This document shows, piece after piece, positions 1-8,099 of a DNA stretch of 16,334 nt. The DNA is taken from NCBI GenBank assembly GCA_964571275.1, contig CAZNCQ010000158.1, positions 1 through 16,334 of the forward strand, in the 5' to 3' direction. Below the pieces are notes generated by a model. The model was not told the origin of the DNA and did no database searches. It was given only the letters and a program-made list of their open reading frames with translations. The stretch is from DASRQZ01 sp964571275. Its GTDB lineage: Bacteria > Myxococcota_A > Polyangia > Fen-1088. Position 1 is the stretch's first letter; each line of letters starts with the position of its first letter. The position numbers and the translations under genes are program-made.

Positions 1-2
1 GC

Positions 3-1730
3 ACGGCGGCGATCCTCGAGCGGCGCGCGGCGATCGAGTTCGATCCGCAGGCGCGAAAGCGACTGCTGATGGAGGCGTCGGGGCTGCACGAGCGGCTGGG
101 AGCGATCCCGGAGGCGATCACCGCCTTGCGCACATTGCGCGCGGCGGAGGAGGGCGATCCCGACGTGCTCGGCGAGCTCGGGCGGCTCTACGAGGCGACG
201 CACCAGGTGGCCGATCTCACTGACGTGCTCGGCGAGCGCGCCCGGTTCACGGAAGTTCCGGCGGAGCGCGCGGCGCTGTACGCACGCATCGGCGCGCTCA
301 AGCTGGGGTTGCTCAACGACCCGTCGGGCGCGGCGGACGCCTACCGCGAGGCGCTGGAGAGCGCGCCCGAGGATCCGGCCTCGCTGGCGGCGCTGGAGAC
401 GATCGCGGAGAGGCTCGAAGACTGGTCGACGTTGCAGGACGTGCTGACGCGGCGATTGAGCGCGGCATCGGGCCGCGATCAGGTGGCGGTGCTGCTGAAG
501 CTGGCGCGCAACGCCGAGCAGAAGCTCAAGGACCTCGATCAGAGCATCGGGTTCCTGCATCAGATCCTGGAGGTCGACGCCGGCAACGGACAGGCATTCC
601 TCGAGCTCGAGCGGCTGCTCGGCGACGGCGAGCGCTGGTACGATCTGGTCGACGTGCTCAACAAGCACGCCGAGGCCGAGGGCGCCGCGGGGCGAAAGCC
701 GGTCGAGCTGGCGCTGCGAGTCGCCATCGCCGACGTCTGGGAGCAGAAGCTCGACTCTGTCGAGAGCGCGGCGGAAGCGCTGGAGAAGGTCCTGGAGGTC
801 GCGCCGAACCACGTCGGCGCGCTGCTGTCGCTGGCGCGCCTCCACGAGGGCGCGGAGCGCTGGGACGAGGCCGCCCAGGCGCTGGAGCGGGCGGCGGCCG
901 CGGTGACCACGGGGCACGAGGCGGCAGAGATTCAGTTCCGCAGCGCTCAAATCCTGCGCGCGCGAGAGGCGCCGGCCGAGGAGATCGAGGCCGCCTTGCT
1001 GAAGGCGCTCGAGAGCGACCAGACCCACCGGCCGACGCTGCAAGCGCTGGAGGCGATGGCGCGCACGGCGGGCGATCAGGATCGGCTGGTGCAGATCCTC
1101 GAGCTCTTGCTGGAGACGCCGGCCGACGACGCCGAGCGGAAGGCGCGCATCGCGGAGATCGCGTCCCTCTATCGCGGGCCGCTCGGCCGCGCGGCCGACG
1201 CCATTCCTTATCTGGAGAAGCTCATCGAGCTCGATCCGGCGAACGTCACGCCGCGCGAGGAGCTGTCCGAGGCGCTGCTGGGCGCGGGACGCATCGACGA
1301 GGCGGCGCAGCTGATGCTGCAGATCATCGAGCAGCTCACGAAGGCGCGCCGGGGCAAGGAGGTCGCGCGTTACCAGCAGCGGCTGGGCGTCATCGCCGAG
1401 AGCCGGGGCGACTTTGCGGCGGCGGCCGAGAGCTTCAACGCCGCTTACAAGCTCGACCCGAGCCACGCCGGCACGCTGGCGGCGCTGGGCCGCCTCGCGC
1501 TGCGCGAGAACGACGTCGAGCGCGCGCGGAAGTTCTATCGGTCACTGCTGCTGCAGAACTTCGACGAGACGAGCGCGGGTGTTTCGAAGGCCGAGGTCTA
1601 CCTGGCGCTGGGCCAGATCCACGTGATGGCGCGCGAGATCCCGAAGGCGCGCAACATGTTCGAGCGTGGCCTCGAGAACGACCCCAAGAACGAGCAGCTG
1701 CGGCAGGCGCTGGCGAGTCTGCCGAACTGA
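3..1730 (+). CDS. TPR-repeat protein, 5' end outside window
   Basis: The frame is open to the left window edge (575 residues visible). The first in-window ATG, at 69, sits in the middle of a helical repeat, so the true start lies upstream. The whole product is tandem ~34-residue helix-turn-helix units of TPR type; clear unit ends include ALESAPEDPASLAALETIA, ALEKVLEVAPNHVGALLSLA, YLEKLIELDPANVTPREELS, SFNAAYKLDPSHAGTLAALG and MFERGLENDPKNEQLRQALA. No catalytic motif, signal peptide or membrane segment is visible in this part. TPR arrays are protein-protein scaffolds; partner and process cannot be read from the sequence. It ends with TGA at 1728-1730 and converges on the HEAT-repeat gene. TPR assignment is firm, cellular role unknown. 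Confidence 0.9.
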   Translation, partial: TAAILERRAAIEFDPQARKRLLMEASGLHERLGAIPEAITALRTLRAAEEGDPDVLGELGRLYEATHQVADLTDVLGERARFTEVPAERAALYARIGALKLGLLNDPSGAADAYREALESAPEDPASLAALETIAERLEDWSTLQDVLTRRLSAASGRDQVAVLLKLARNAEQKLKDLDQSIGFLHQILEVDAGNGQAFLELERLLGDGERWYDLVDVLNKHAEAEGAAGRKPVELALRVAIADVWEQKLDSVESAAEALEKVLEVAPNHVGALLSLARLHEGAERWDEAAQALERAAAAVTTGHEAAEIQFRSAQILRAREAPAEEIEAALLKALESDQTHRPTLQALEAMARTAGDQDRLVQILELLLETPADDAERKARIAEIASLYRGPLGRAADAIPYLEKLIELDPANVTPREELSEALLGAGRIDEAAQLMLQIIEQLTKARRGKEVARYQQRLGVIAESRGDFAAAAESFNAAYKLDPSHAGTLAALGRLALRENDVERARKFYRSLLLQNFDETSAGVSKAEVYLALGQIHVMAREIPKARNMFERGLENDPKNEQLRQALASLPN

Positions 1731-1786
1731 CGCGCACGCCTCTCCGACGTCGCGCGCCCCTCTCAACGGGTTCTACGGTCTTCTTC

Positions 1787-1834
1787 TTTCTCCCTCTCCT
1801 CCGGCTCGCCGGCGCGGACGGGGAGAGGGAAGAA
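1787..1834. repeat. Imperfect palindrome between convergent genes
   Basis: CCCTCTCC (1792-1799) pairs perfectly with GGAGAGGG (1822-1829). The stem extends outward through T/A pairs to 1787 and 1834, with one mismatch and one G-T pair. The loop contains a second small palindrome, CCGGC-TC-GCCGG (1801-1812). It lies between the stops of two convergent genes and could stop transcription both ways. Neither side carries a U-run (AAGAAAAA on one side, an AG-rich stretch on the other), so it is not a standard intrinsic terminator. It resembles dispersed intergenic palindromes; copy number in the genome cannot be seen from here. Confidence 0.55.
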
Positions 1835-1843
1835 AAATGAAGC

Positions 1844-4537
1844 CTACCGCACGCCGCAGTGGTGCAGCGCTGTCTGCGCCGTCAACGCGACCGCGGTCTC
1901 GCCGCTCGCGGCGATGGCGTGCAGCGTCTTCGCGCCCGCGCCCGGATCGCACATCATGGCCAGCGCCTCGATCGCATTTTGCCGATAGGGATGGCGCGTG
2001 TCGTTGGCGAGCGTGACCGACGACGAGACCGCCTCGGGGCCGCCCAGGTGCGCGAGCGAGCGCAGCACCGCGACGGCGACGCCTTCGACCGCAAGGTCGC
2101 CTTCTCCTTCGTTGACCAGCCGCCGCAGCGCCGCCGCCAGATCGTGCGCGGCGCTCTTGTCGCCGAGCTCGCCGATCAGCGCGCCGGCCAGCTCGCGCAG
2201 CGTCGCGGCCTCGTTGCGCAGGCCGAGCGTGCGCAGCAGGACGGCGCGCGCGCGCGTGTCCTTGCAACGCACCAGCGTCACCAGCGCGGCGCGCCGCACC
2301 TGATCGACGTCGCGCTCGGTGGCGCGGATCATGAGATCCCCGGTGCCCGCGACGCACAGGTGGCCCAGCGCTTCGAGCTCGGCGCGGCGCACGAACGGCC
2401 ACGCCTCTTGCTTGGCGCCGTCGATCAGCGCCTGTCCCGACCAGGTGTCTTGCAGCCGCCCGAGACCCATCGCCGCGGTTTCGCGGACGCGCGGGTCGCC
2501 GTCGTTCAGCGCCTCGCGCAGCGCGCGGATGCCGTCGGGCCCGCCGATCGACGACAGCTCGCGCGCCGCCAGGTAGCGCAACACCGGCTCGTCGGAGCTC
2601 GCGCGCAACGCGATCAGATCGCCGGTCGACTCGGGCAGGCGCAGATCGCCGAGCGCCATGACCGCGCGCGCCCTCACCTGGAACTCGCGCGCGGGGTCGA
2701 GCGCGCTCCGCAGCGCCGCCAGCACCGCGGCGTTGTGCTCGGGACGCCGGTGAGTCGACGGCACCAGCGCGCGCACCAGATCGGCGTAGCGCAGGGGTTC
2801 CGGCGGCTCCCCTTTCACCGGCTTCTCCGCCTTCACCGACGTCTTCACCGACGTCTTCTCCGACGTCTTCTCCATTTCGGCCATCGCGCCTAGCAGCAAC
2901 GTCGGATCGACGGCGGTCGAGTCGCCCAGCGCCTTCACCACCGCGGTTCGCAGCGCCTCCGGTCCGTCGCCGACGGCACCGACCAGCGCGCCGGCCGCCT
3001 CGGCTTGTGGCAGCGCGCCGAGCACGCGCGCCGCGCGCAGGCGATCGGGCAGCGCCACCGCGTCGCCTTTGGGCGTCTTGCCGTTGAGCAGCTGCGCCAA
3101 CGTCCCGATGGGCGGCGCGGGCGCGATCTTCAATGCCGCTGTCACCAACCGCTCTTCCTTGTCGGACGCTCCCGACAACGACGCGGTCAACGCGTCGGTG
3201 ACGATGGGGCTCTCGGGCGCCGGCGCCAGCGCGACCAGCCCCTCGACCAGGCACTCGCGGCCCATCCCCTTCGCGCCCAGGATGCTCTGCGCGGTGGCCA
3301 TGACGGCGGGCTCGCCAAGCCTCACCAGCAGGGGAACGCGCTGCTGGCAGTCGGGGCCCGACGCGATGTCGTCGATCAGGCGGCCGATTCCCTCGGGCCC
3401 GTCGAGGTCGGTGAAGATCGCCAGGTCGGCGATCGCCGTCGTGCCGAAGTTGCGCGGCGGCGCCGCCTCGGAGCCGCGCGTGACCTCGGTGATCACCAGC
3501 GTCATGCAGGCAGCCGCCGTCGGCTTGGGCAGCACGACCCAGTACGGATCGGCGAAGCGCGCGGCGTCCGCCGCCGGATCGTCGGGGATCTCGACGTCGA
3601 AGCGCTGGTCGATCTTGGGACCCAGCAGCAGCTGGAAGCGGCGCAGCCGGTTCTTGCCGCGAAAGGCCGCCGCGCTCGAGGCATCGCCTGGGATGATGCG
3701 CACGCCGCGCACCGCGTAGCCGGCCGAGGTCGAGCGCGCCGTCAGGAACTCACCACGCCCGTCGCCGCCCAGCCCCTCGGTCCAGGCGGTCGCCGGGTCG
3801 CCGTCGTCGACGGCCAGCGGCGGCGTCAGGTTGCGCGCGTCGGTGCCGGCGGCCGCCGTGGTGGACGCCGCGATCCAGTGGAATCCGCCGATGGGCCGGC
3901 CCGCGGGCATCGCCGGATCGCCGCGACGGGCGATCAGCTTCTGCGGCGCGGGCGAAGGCAGTGGCGAAACCACCGACCGGAAGCGCCCGGACGCGAAATC
4001 CCAGGCGCGCGGAAAGAGGCGCGGCGTTTCGCCGTCGCAGCGGCTGATCTGGCTCGCCGTCTGATACTCGAGGATACGGTCCGACGTCACTTCGATCTCG
4101 GTGCCGACTTCCTCGTCGGCGTCGCGGGGCCCGGTGGTTCCGGACCAGATCAGCACCGGCGGCGCCGCCGACGGCGCCGCCGACGACTTCGTGGCCCGGG
4201 GGTCGGGAGGAGGCAACTCGTGAATCCAGACCTCTTCCGAGGCGCTGCCCCGCACCGGCAGGCGCACGTCGACGATGGCGTGGCCATCGACGTCGACCGC
4301 GTGCACGCGCGGCGTTCCACGCCGAAGCGCCGCCGTGCGCGGCTGTAGCCGCAGCAGCACCGACGCGCCCTGGCGCACCTCCAGCGAGCCGTCGGGGGTC
4401 GTGCCGAGCTGCGGCGCCGCCTGCGCTGACGGCGGCGGCTGGGCGCCAGCCGCCGCGGCGGTGTGGCCCGCCAATGTCACCGCGAGCGCAAGCACCAGTC
4501 CCGTCCGGAGTCCCCCTCGAACAACCGGCGAACACAT
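1844..4537 (-). CDS. Secreted discoidin-like plus HEAT-repeat protein
   Basis: The product is 897 aa from the ATG at 4537, chosen because it begins directly before a signal peptide (GLRTGLVLALAVTLAGHTAAA, about residues 9-29) and has GAGG just upstream. An in-frame ATG at 4558 would add seven residues and is also possible. The open frame further upstream is only antisense to era. Residues ~220-378 resemble a discoidin / NADase-type glycan-binding beta-sandwich, with DDGDPATAWTEGLGGDG, GVRIIPGD and a long conserved-looking core. From ~385 to the end come HEAT-like helical pairs (for example DPRVRETAAMGLGRL, EPVLRYLAARELSSIGG), interrupted by a Lys/Thr/Glu-rich linker near residues 555-580. No catalytic residues stand out. 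A periplasmic or outer-surface binding scaffold is inferred. It ends at TAG 1844-1846, and its start lies 43 bases from era, divergently. Confidence 0.85.
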   Translation of the reverse strand: MCSPVVRGGLRTGLVLALAVTLAGHTAAAAGAQPPPSAQAAPQLGTTPDGSLEVRQGASVLLRLQPRTAALRRGTPRVHAVDVDGHAIVDVRLPVRGSASEEVWIHELPPPDPRATKSSAAPSAAPPVLIWSGTTGPRDADEEVGTEIEVTSDRILEYQTASQISRCDGETPRLFPRAWDFASGRFRSVVSPLPSPAPQKLIARRGDPAMPAGRPIGGFHWIAASTTAAAGTDARNLTPPLAVDDGDPATAWTEGLGGDGRGEFLTARSTSAGYAVRGVRIIPGDASSAAAFRGKNRLRRFQLLLGPKIDQRFDVEIPDDPAADAARFADPYWVVLPKPTAAACMTLVITEVTRGSEAAPPRNFGTTAIADLAIFTDLDGPEGIGRLIDDIASGPDCQQRVPLLVRLGEPAVMATAQSILGAKGMGRECLVEGLVALAPAPESPIVTDALTASLSGASDKEERLVTAALKIAPAPPIGTLAQLLNGKTPKGDAVALPDRLRAARVLGALPQAEAAGALVGAVGDGPEALRTAVVKALGDSTAVDPTLLLGAMAEMEKTSEKTSVKTSVKAEKPVKGEPPEPLRYADLVRALVPSTHRRPEHNAAVLAALRSALDPAREFQVRARAVMALGDLRLPESTGDLIALRASSDEPVLRYLAARELSSIGGPDGIRALREALNDGDPRVRETAAMGLGRLQDTWSGQALIDGAKQEAWPFVRRAELEALGHLCVAGTGDLMIRATERDVDQVRRAALVTLVRCKDTRARAVLLRTLGLRNEAATLRELAGALIGELGDKSAAHDLAAALRRLVNEGEGDLAVEGVAVAVLRSLAHLGGPEAVSSSVTLANDTRHPYRQNAIEALAMMCDPGAGAKTLHAIAASGETAVALTAQTALHHCGVR
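2829..2876 (-). repeat. Four 12-bp tandem units inside the HEAT gene
   Basis: Four consecutive 12-bp units related to GTCTTCACCGAC (+ strand) lie at 2829, 2841, 2853 and 2865; the last is degenerate at its end. On the coding strand they give repeats of the type E/V-K-T-S within a charged linker, in frame, so unit gain or loss would change linker length without breaking the protein. The pattern fits slippage expansion of a disordered linker between two HEAT blocks. Confidence 0.8.
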
Positions 4538-4580
4538 GACCTCGGGATAGCACGACATCTGAGCTATAAGAAGCCCGCCC
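4538..4580. promoter_or_regulatory. Short divergent intergenic region upstream of era
   Basis: Only 43 bases separate the start codons of the HEAT-protein gene (-) and era (+), so both promoters must sit here or inside the opposing gene. GCTATAAG at 4563-4570 contains a possible -10 element readable both ways: TATAAG on + (very close to the era ATG, implying a short leader) and TATAGC on - (about 25 nt before the HEAT gene ATG). No convincing -35 hexamer is seen on either side, and era lacks a strong Shine-Dalgarno sequence. Confidence 0.3.
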
Positions 4581-5540
4581 ATGAAAGAACGAACACAGGA
4601 CGGCGGCGCGACCGCTCCGGAAAAGCCGGCGCGCACCGCCGGCGCCGTCGCCGGCACCGTTGCCATTTTGGGCCGGCCCAACGTCGGCAAATCGACGCTG
4701 CTCAACCGCATCGTCGGCGAGAAGCTGGCGATCGTGACGCCCAAGCCCCAGACCACGCGCAACCGCATCGTCGGCGTCTGGAACGGCGACGGCGGCCAGA
4801 TCGTCTTCGTCGACACGCCCGGCGTGCACGGGGCGCGCAAGGGCCTGAACCGCTACATGGTCGGCGAGGCGATGGCGGCCATCGCGGACGTCGACGCGGC
4901 GCTCCTGGTCGTCGACGGCAGCGAGGGCAAGTCGGGCGCAGGCGACGCCGAGAAGATGATCCTCGATGGGCTCGCAGACGCCAAGAAGCCGGTGGTCCTG
5001 GCCATCAACAAGGTCGACAAGGTCAAGGACAAGACCGCCGTGCTGCCGATGCTCGTGTCCTGGGAGAAAGGGGGGCGGTTCGCCGCCATGGTGCCGATCT
5101 CGGCCACGCGCGGCACCAACGTCGACCAGCTGGTGGTGGAGATCTGCCGCATGCTGCCCGAGGGCGAGCCGCTCTATGGCCCCGACATGCTGACCGACCG
5201 GACCGAGCGCTTCCTGGCGGCCGAGCTCGTGCGCGAGCAGCTGTTCCTGAGGCTGAAGCAGGAGCTGCCATACGCGACCGCGGTGGTGGTCGAGACCTGG
5301 CAAGAGCGTCCCGACCGCGGCGACGTGGTCATCGATGCGTTGATCCTGGTCGAGCGCGACAGCCAGCGCGGCATCGTCCTCGGCAAGGGCGGGGCGATGA
5401 TCCGCGATATCGGCACCGCCGCCCGCAAGGAGATCAGCGCGCTCCTCGACCGGCCGGCGCACCTGCGCCTCGAAGTCAAGGTCGTGCCCGACTGGACCAC
5501 GTCGCCCGGCGAGCTGGCGCGGCTGGGCTACGCGCCATGA
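4581..5540 (+). CDS. era: GTPase Era
   Basis: Era is a GTPase that binds the 3' end of 16S rRNA and the 30S subunit during small-subunit maturation. The 319-aa product has the full signature: G1 GRPNVGKS (31-38), G2 region PKPQTTR (54-60), G3 DTPG (78-81), G4 NKVD (143-146) and G5 SAT (174-176). The Era-specific join TDRTERFLAAELVREQLF (205-222) leads into the C-terminal KH domain, with its GKGG loop (268-271) inside IVLGKGGAMIRDIG. The ~24-residue basic/Ala-rich extension before the G domain is longer than in many Era proteins, and an internal start is possible, but no better-placed start codon with a ribosome site is evident. The stop overlaps the start of der by 4 nt, implying co-translation. 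Confidence 0.97.
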   Translation: MKERTQDGGATAPEKPARTAGAVAGTVAILGRPNVGKSTLLNRIVGEKLAIVTPKPQTTRNRIVGVWNGDGGQIVFVDTPGVHGARKGLNRYMVGEAMAAIADVDAALLVVDGSEGKSGAGDAEKMILDGLADAKKPVVLAINKVDKVKDKTAVLPMLVSWEKGGRFAAMVPISATRGTNVDQLVVEICRMLPEGEPLYGPDMLTDRTERFLAAELVREQLFLRLKQELPYATAVVVETWQERPDRGDVVIDALILVERDSQRGIVLGKGGAMIRDIGTAARKEISALLDRPAHLRLEVKVVPDWTTSPGELARLGYAP

Positions 5541-7030
5541 AGCGCGCGCGGGCACGATCCCGGGCCACCCTCGCCAACGACCGCACGCTGCCGCTGTGCG
5601 CGCTGGTCGGGCGGCCCAACGTCGGGAAGTCGTCGCTGTTCAACCGGCTGGTCGGTGGGCGGCCGGCGCTGGTCGAGGACATGCCCGGCGTCACCCGCGA
5701 CCGCCGCTACGGCAGCTGCGATTGGGACGGCGCGTATTTCCGCGTGGTCGACACCGGCGGGCTCGATCCGTCGGCCGATGGGATCCTGAAGGCCATGCGC
5801 GCGCAGACCTTGCGCGCCGTCGACGAGGCCGACCTCATCGTGTTCGTCGTCGACGCGATGGAAGGGATCACCGCCGTCGACGAGGACGTCGCGCGCGTGC
5901 TGCGGCGGTCGGGCAAGCCGGTGCTCATCGCCGCAAACAAGATCGACTCCGCGCGGCGCGAGGCGTCGGCGGCCGAATCATTCGCGCTCGGGTTCGAACA
6001 GGTGTTCCCGATCTCGGCCTCGCACGGGCGCGGCATCGGTGAGCTGCTCGACGCCATCGTGAAGTCGTTCGGCGCGCGGGCGCGCCAGCGTACCGCGGCG
6101 GCCGCCGAGGACGAGCGCGACGGAGAGGATGCAATCGGCGACGCTGAAGACGGTGACGTCGATGAGGCCGCCGAGACCAAGGAGAAGCCGGTTCGTCTGG
6201 ACGTGGTGCGTCTGGCGTTCGTCGGCAAGCCCAACGTCGGCAAGTCGTCGCTGGTGAATCGCCTGCTGGGCGAGGAGCGCGTGCTGGTGCACGACGCGCC
6301 CGGCACCACGCGCGACCCCATCGACACGCCGTTCTCGTACGGCGGGCGCGAGTACGTGCTGGTCGACACCGCCGGTATGCGGCGCCGCCGGTCGATCGAA
6401 ACCCTGACCGAGCACGTCGCCGCCAAGATGGCGCGCGACCAGATCGAGCGCTGCGACGTCGCCGCGATGGTGATCGACGCGCGCACCGGTGCCACTTCCG
6501 AGGATGCCAAGCTGGCGCGCCTGATCGAGGACGCCGGACGCGCCAGCCTGATCGTCATGAACAAGAAGGATCTGGTGGGGCGCGCGGAGATCGACAAGAA
6601 GGTCACCGCCACGCGCGAGGAGCTCGGCTTCATGGCCCACTCGCCCGTGCTGCTGACGTCGGCGGTCACCGGCGCCGGCGTCACCGAGATCGTGACGGCC
6701 GCCACTCGCGTCGCCGAGCAGGCTGCGCGCCGCATCCCGACCGGTGCGCTCAATCAACTGATGGAGCAGATCATCGCCCACCAGCCGCCTCCCGCCGGCC
6801 CCGGAGGCCGCCACGTGCGCCTCTACTACGCGACGCAGGCCAGCTCGTCGCCGCCGACCTTCTTCATCAGCACCAACCAGCCCGCCGCGATCGGGTACGC
6901 CTACCGCCGCTTCCTGGTGAACCAGATCCGCAAGGCCTACGGCTTCGAGGGCGCCCCGATCCGCCTCGTGCTGCGAGCGCACCGGCAGAAGCGCAAGGCG
7001 ATGCCCAAGCCGCGCGACAAGCGGGCGTAG
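5537..7030 (+). CDS. der: GTPase Der (EngA), double G-domain
   Basis: Der is the tandem-GTPase needed for 50S ribosomal subunit maturation. The 497-aa product starts at the ATG in the ATGA overlap with era; the long open frame upstream of it is only out-of-frame era sequence. First G domain: GRPNVGKS (25-32), DTGG (72-75), NKID (134-137), SAS (160-162). Second: GKPNVGKS (230-237), DTAG (277-280), NKKD (342-345), TSA (374-376). The C-terminal KH-like domain (about 395-480) contains the usual FISTNQPAAIGYAYRRFLVNQIR, followed by a basic tail. The linker between the G domains (about 189-217) is unusually acidic, rich in Asp, Glu and Ala. With era it forms a two-gene ribosome-assembly operon. The 126 bases after its stop hold no further gene and no clear terminator. 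Confidence 0.97.
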   Translation: MKRARARSRATLANDRTLPLCALVGRPNVGKSSLFNRLVGGRPALVEDMPGVTRDRRYGSCDWDGAYFRVVDTGGLDPSADGILKAMRAQTLRAVDEADLIVFVVDAMEGITAVDEDVARVLRRSGKPVLIAANKIDSARREASAAESFALGFEQVFPISASHGRGIGELLDAIVKSFGARARQRTAAAAEDERDGEDAIGDAEDGDVDEAAETKEKPVRLDVVRLAFVGKPNVGKSSLVNRLLGEERVLVHDAPGTTRDPIDTPFSYGGREYVLVDTAGMRRRRSIETLTEHVAAKMARDQIERCDVAAMVIDARTGATSEDAKLARLIEDAGRASLIVMNKKDLVGRAEIDKKVTATREELGFMAHSPVLLTSAVTGAGVTEIVTAATRVAEQAARRIPTGALNQLMEQIIAHQPPPAGPGGRHVRLYYATQASSSPPTFFISTNQPAAIGYAYRRFLVNQIRKAYGFEGAPIRLVLRAHRQKRKAMPKPRDKRA

Positions 7031-7156
7031 GTCCAGGCGTCAGCGAGGCGTGCTGCGGCGGCGTGCCCTGGGCGCTGGCCGGAATCGCGCCGGACGTTGT
7101 ATGTTTCGCGTATTCCCGCTAGCCCATCGCGCGCGGGCGTTTTCAAGGAGCTTCGC

Positions 7157-8023
7157 ATGAGAACACTGTCATTGTGCAGCGTCGCCGGCTTCGCTGTCGG
7201 CGCAGTCCTGTCAGCCTCCGGGTGCTCGAAGAGCTCCGGCGAGACGAACCACCCGGATTCGTCGACCGGTGCGATCTGTCCGACCAACCCCGACGACCTC
7301 ATCTCCGATTTCACGGCCGACAACGGCGTGAAAGGCGACGGGAAGAGCGGCGGCTGGTACACGTACGGCGACACATCGGGTCGCGGGACCCTCGTGCCGG
7401 CCGAGGGCGGCGCGGTCGTTCCCGACATGACCGTCGGGAACCCGAGTTGCTCCGGCCCAGGTTCACTCCACGTGACCGGGACCGGCTTTGCGGACTGGGG
7501 CGCCGCGATGGGGGCCGACTTCGAGCCGAAGATGCAGGCCGACGGTGGCCAGGTGGGCAAGGGACCGTACGACGCCTCGAAGTACCGCGGGATCTCGTTC
7601 TACGCCAAGGCCGCCGCACCGGTGAAGTTCGTGCAGGTGGCCTTCAAAGATCCGCAGACGGATCTGCCCTCGATCCTGCCGCTCGCCATGCAGTGCGTGT
7701 TCGACGCGACGATGCCGACCAAGAACTGCAGCCCCTATCTGGTGAAGTTCGGCTACGGGTACACGGACACTGACTCCGGGGTCCAAACCGATTTCCCCGC
7801 CTACGTGAACTACGAGATCGACACGAACTGGAAGCGGTTCGAGATCCTCTTCTCCGAGACCAGGCAGGATTCAACCAACCCGGGAATTCAAGACCCCGGC
7901 AACAAGCTCGACACCGCCCACCTGACCGGCATGTCGATTCAGGTCAACTCCGACCACAGCACGACGCCCCCGACGCCGACCGACTTCGACATCTGGGTCG
8001 ACGACATCACGTTCATTCGGTAG
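7157..8023 (+). CDS. Carbohydrate-binding-like lipoprotein
   Basis: The start at 7157 is set by a strong Shine-Dalgarno AAGGAG (7145-7150), 6 nt upstream; 20 further in-frame codons upstream lack one. The 288-aa product begins with a signal peptide and a lipobox-like ASGC, making Cys23 the probable lipidated residue, followed by a short Ser/Thr-rich spacer. The rest (about 45-288) resembles a CBM11-like / galactose-binding-like jelly roll: a DLISDFTADNG opening, GGWYTYGD, GSLHVTGTGFADWGAAMGADF, YDASKYRGISFYAKA and a closing PTDFDIWVDDITFIR. Such single domains occur alone or attached to cellulases in soil myxobacteria; no catalytic module is present here. A cell-surface glycan-binding role is inferred. 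It converges on the GH12-like lipoprotein gene. Confidence 0.85.
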   Translation: MRTLSLCSVAGFAVGAVLSASGCSKSSGETNHPDSSTGAICPTNPDDLISDFTADNGVKGDGKSGGWYTYGDTSGRGTLVPAEGGAVVPDMTVGNPSCSGPGSLHVTGTGFADWGAAMGADFEPKMQADGGQVGKGPYDASKYRGISFYAKAAAPVKFVQVAFKDPQTDLPSILPLAMQCVFDATMPTKNCSPYLVKFGYGYTDTDSGVQTDFPAYVNYEIDTNWKRFEILFSETRQDSTNPGIQDPGNKLDTAHLTGMSIQVNSDHSTTPPTPTDFDIWVDDITFIR

Positions 8024-8056
8024 GGGCGCGAGGGGCTTCGCCAACCGGACAAGTCG

Positions 8057-8084
8057 CCCGGCAGCGCAAAGGTGCGCTGCCGGG
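8057..8084. terminator. Hairpin between convergent lipoprotein genes
   Basis: A perfect 12-bp stem (8057-8068 with 8073-8084, arms CCCGGCAGCGCA and TGCGCTGCCGGG) closes a 4-base loop AAGG. It lies 33 bases after one stop codon and 15 bases after the other, in the 76-base gap between convergent genes. The position fits a shared two-way terminator. There is no U-tract on the + side, and only a weak CTTGT on the - side. Confidence 0.7.
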
Positions 8085-8099
8085 AACTGCGCGTTGCTG

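Noticed and set aside
1773..3254. Minus-strand Arg/Ala-rich frame of 493 codons
   Set aside because: Frame-shifted shadow of the HEAT gene with extreme Arg content and no motif.
3005..4348. Plus-strand open frame of 447 codons
   Set aside because: Antisense to the discoidin/HEAT gene; no domain, and the opposite strand is clearly coding.
4463..5536. In-frame upstream extension of der over era
   Set aside because: It is era read in another frame, Arg-rich without structure; the ATGA overlap gives a normal Der start at 5537.
7097..7156. Earlier ATG for the CBM-like lipoprotein
   Set aside because: The extra 20 residues would precede the signal peptide, and the strong AAGGAG lies directly before the ATG at 7157.
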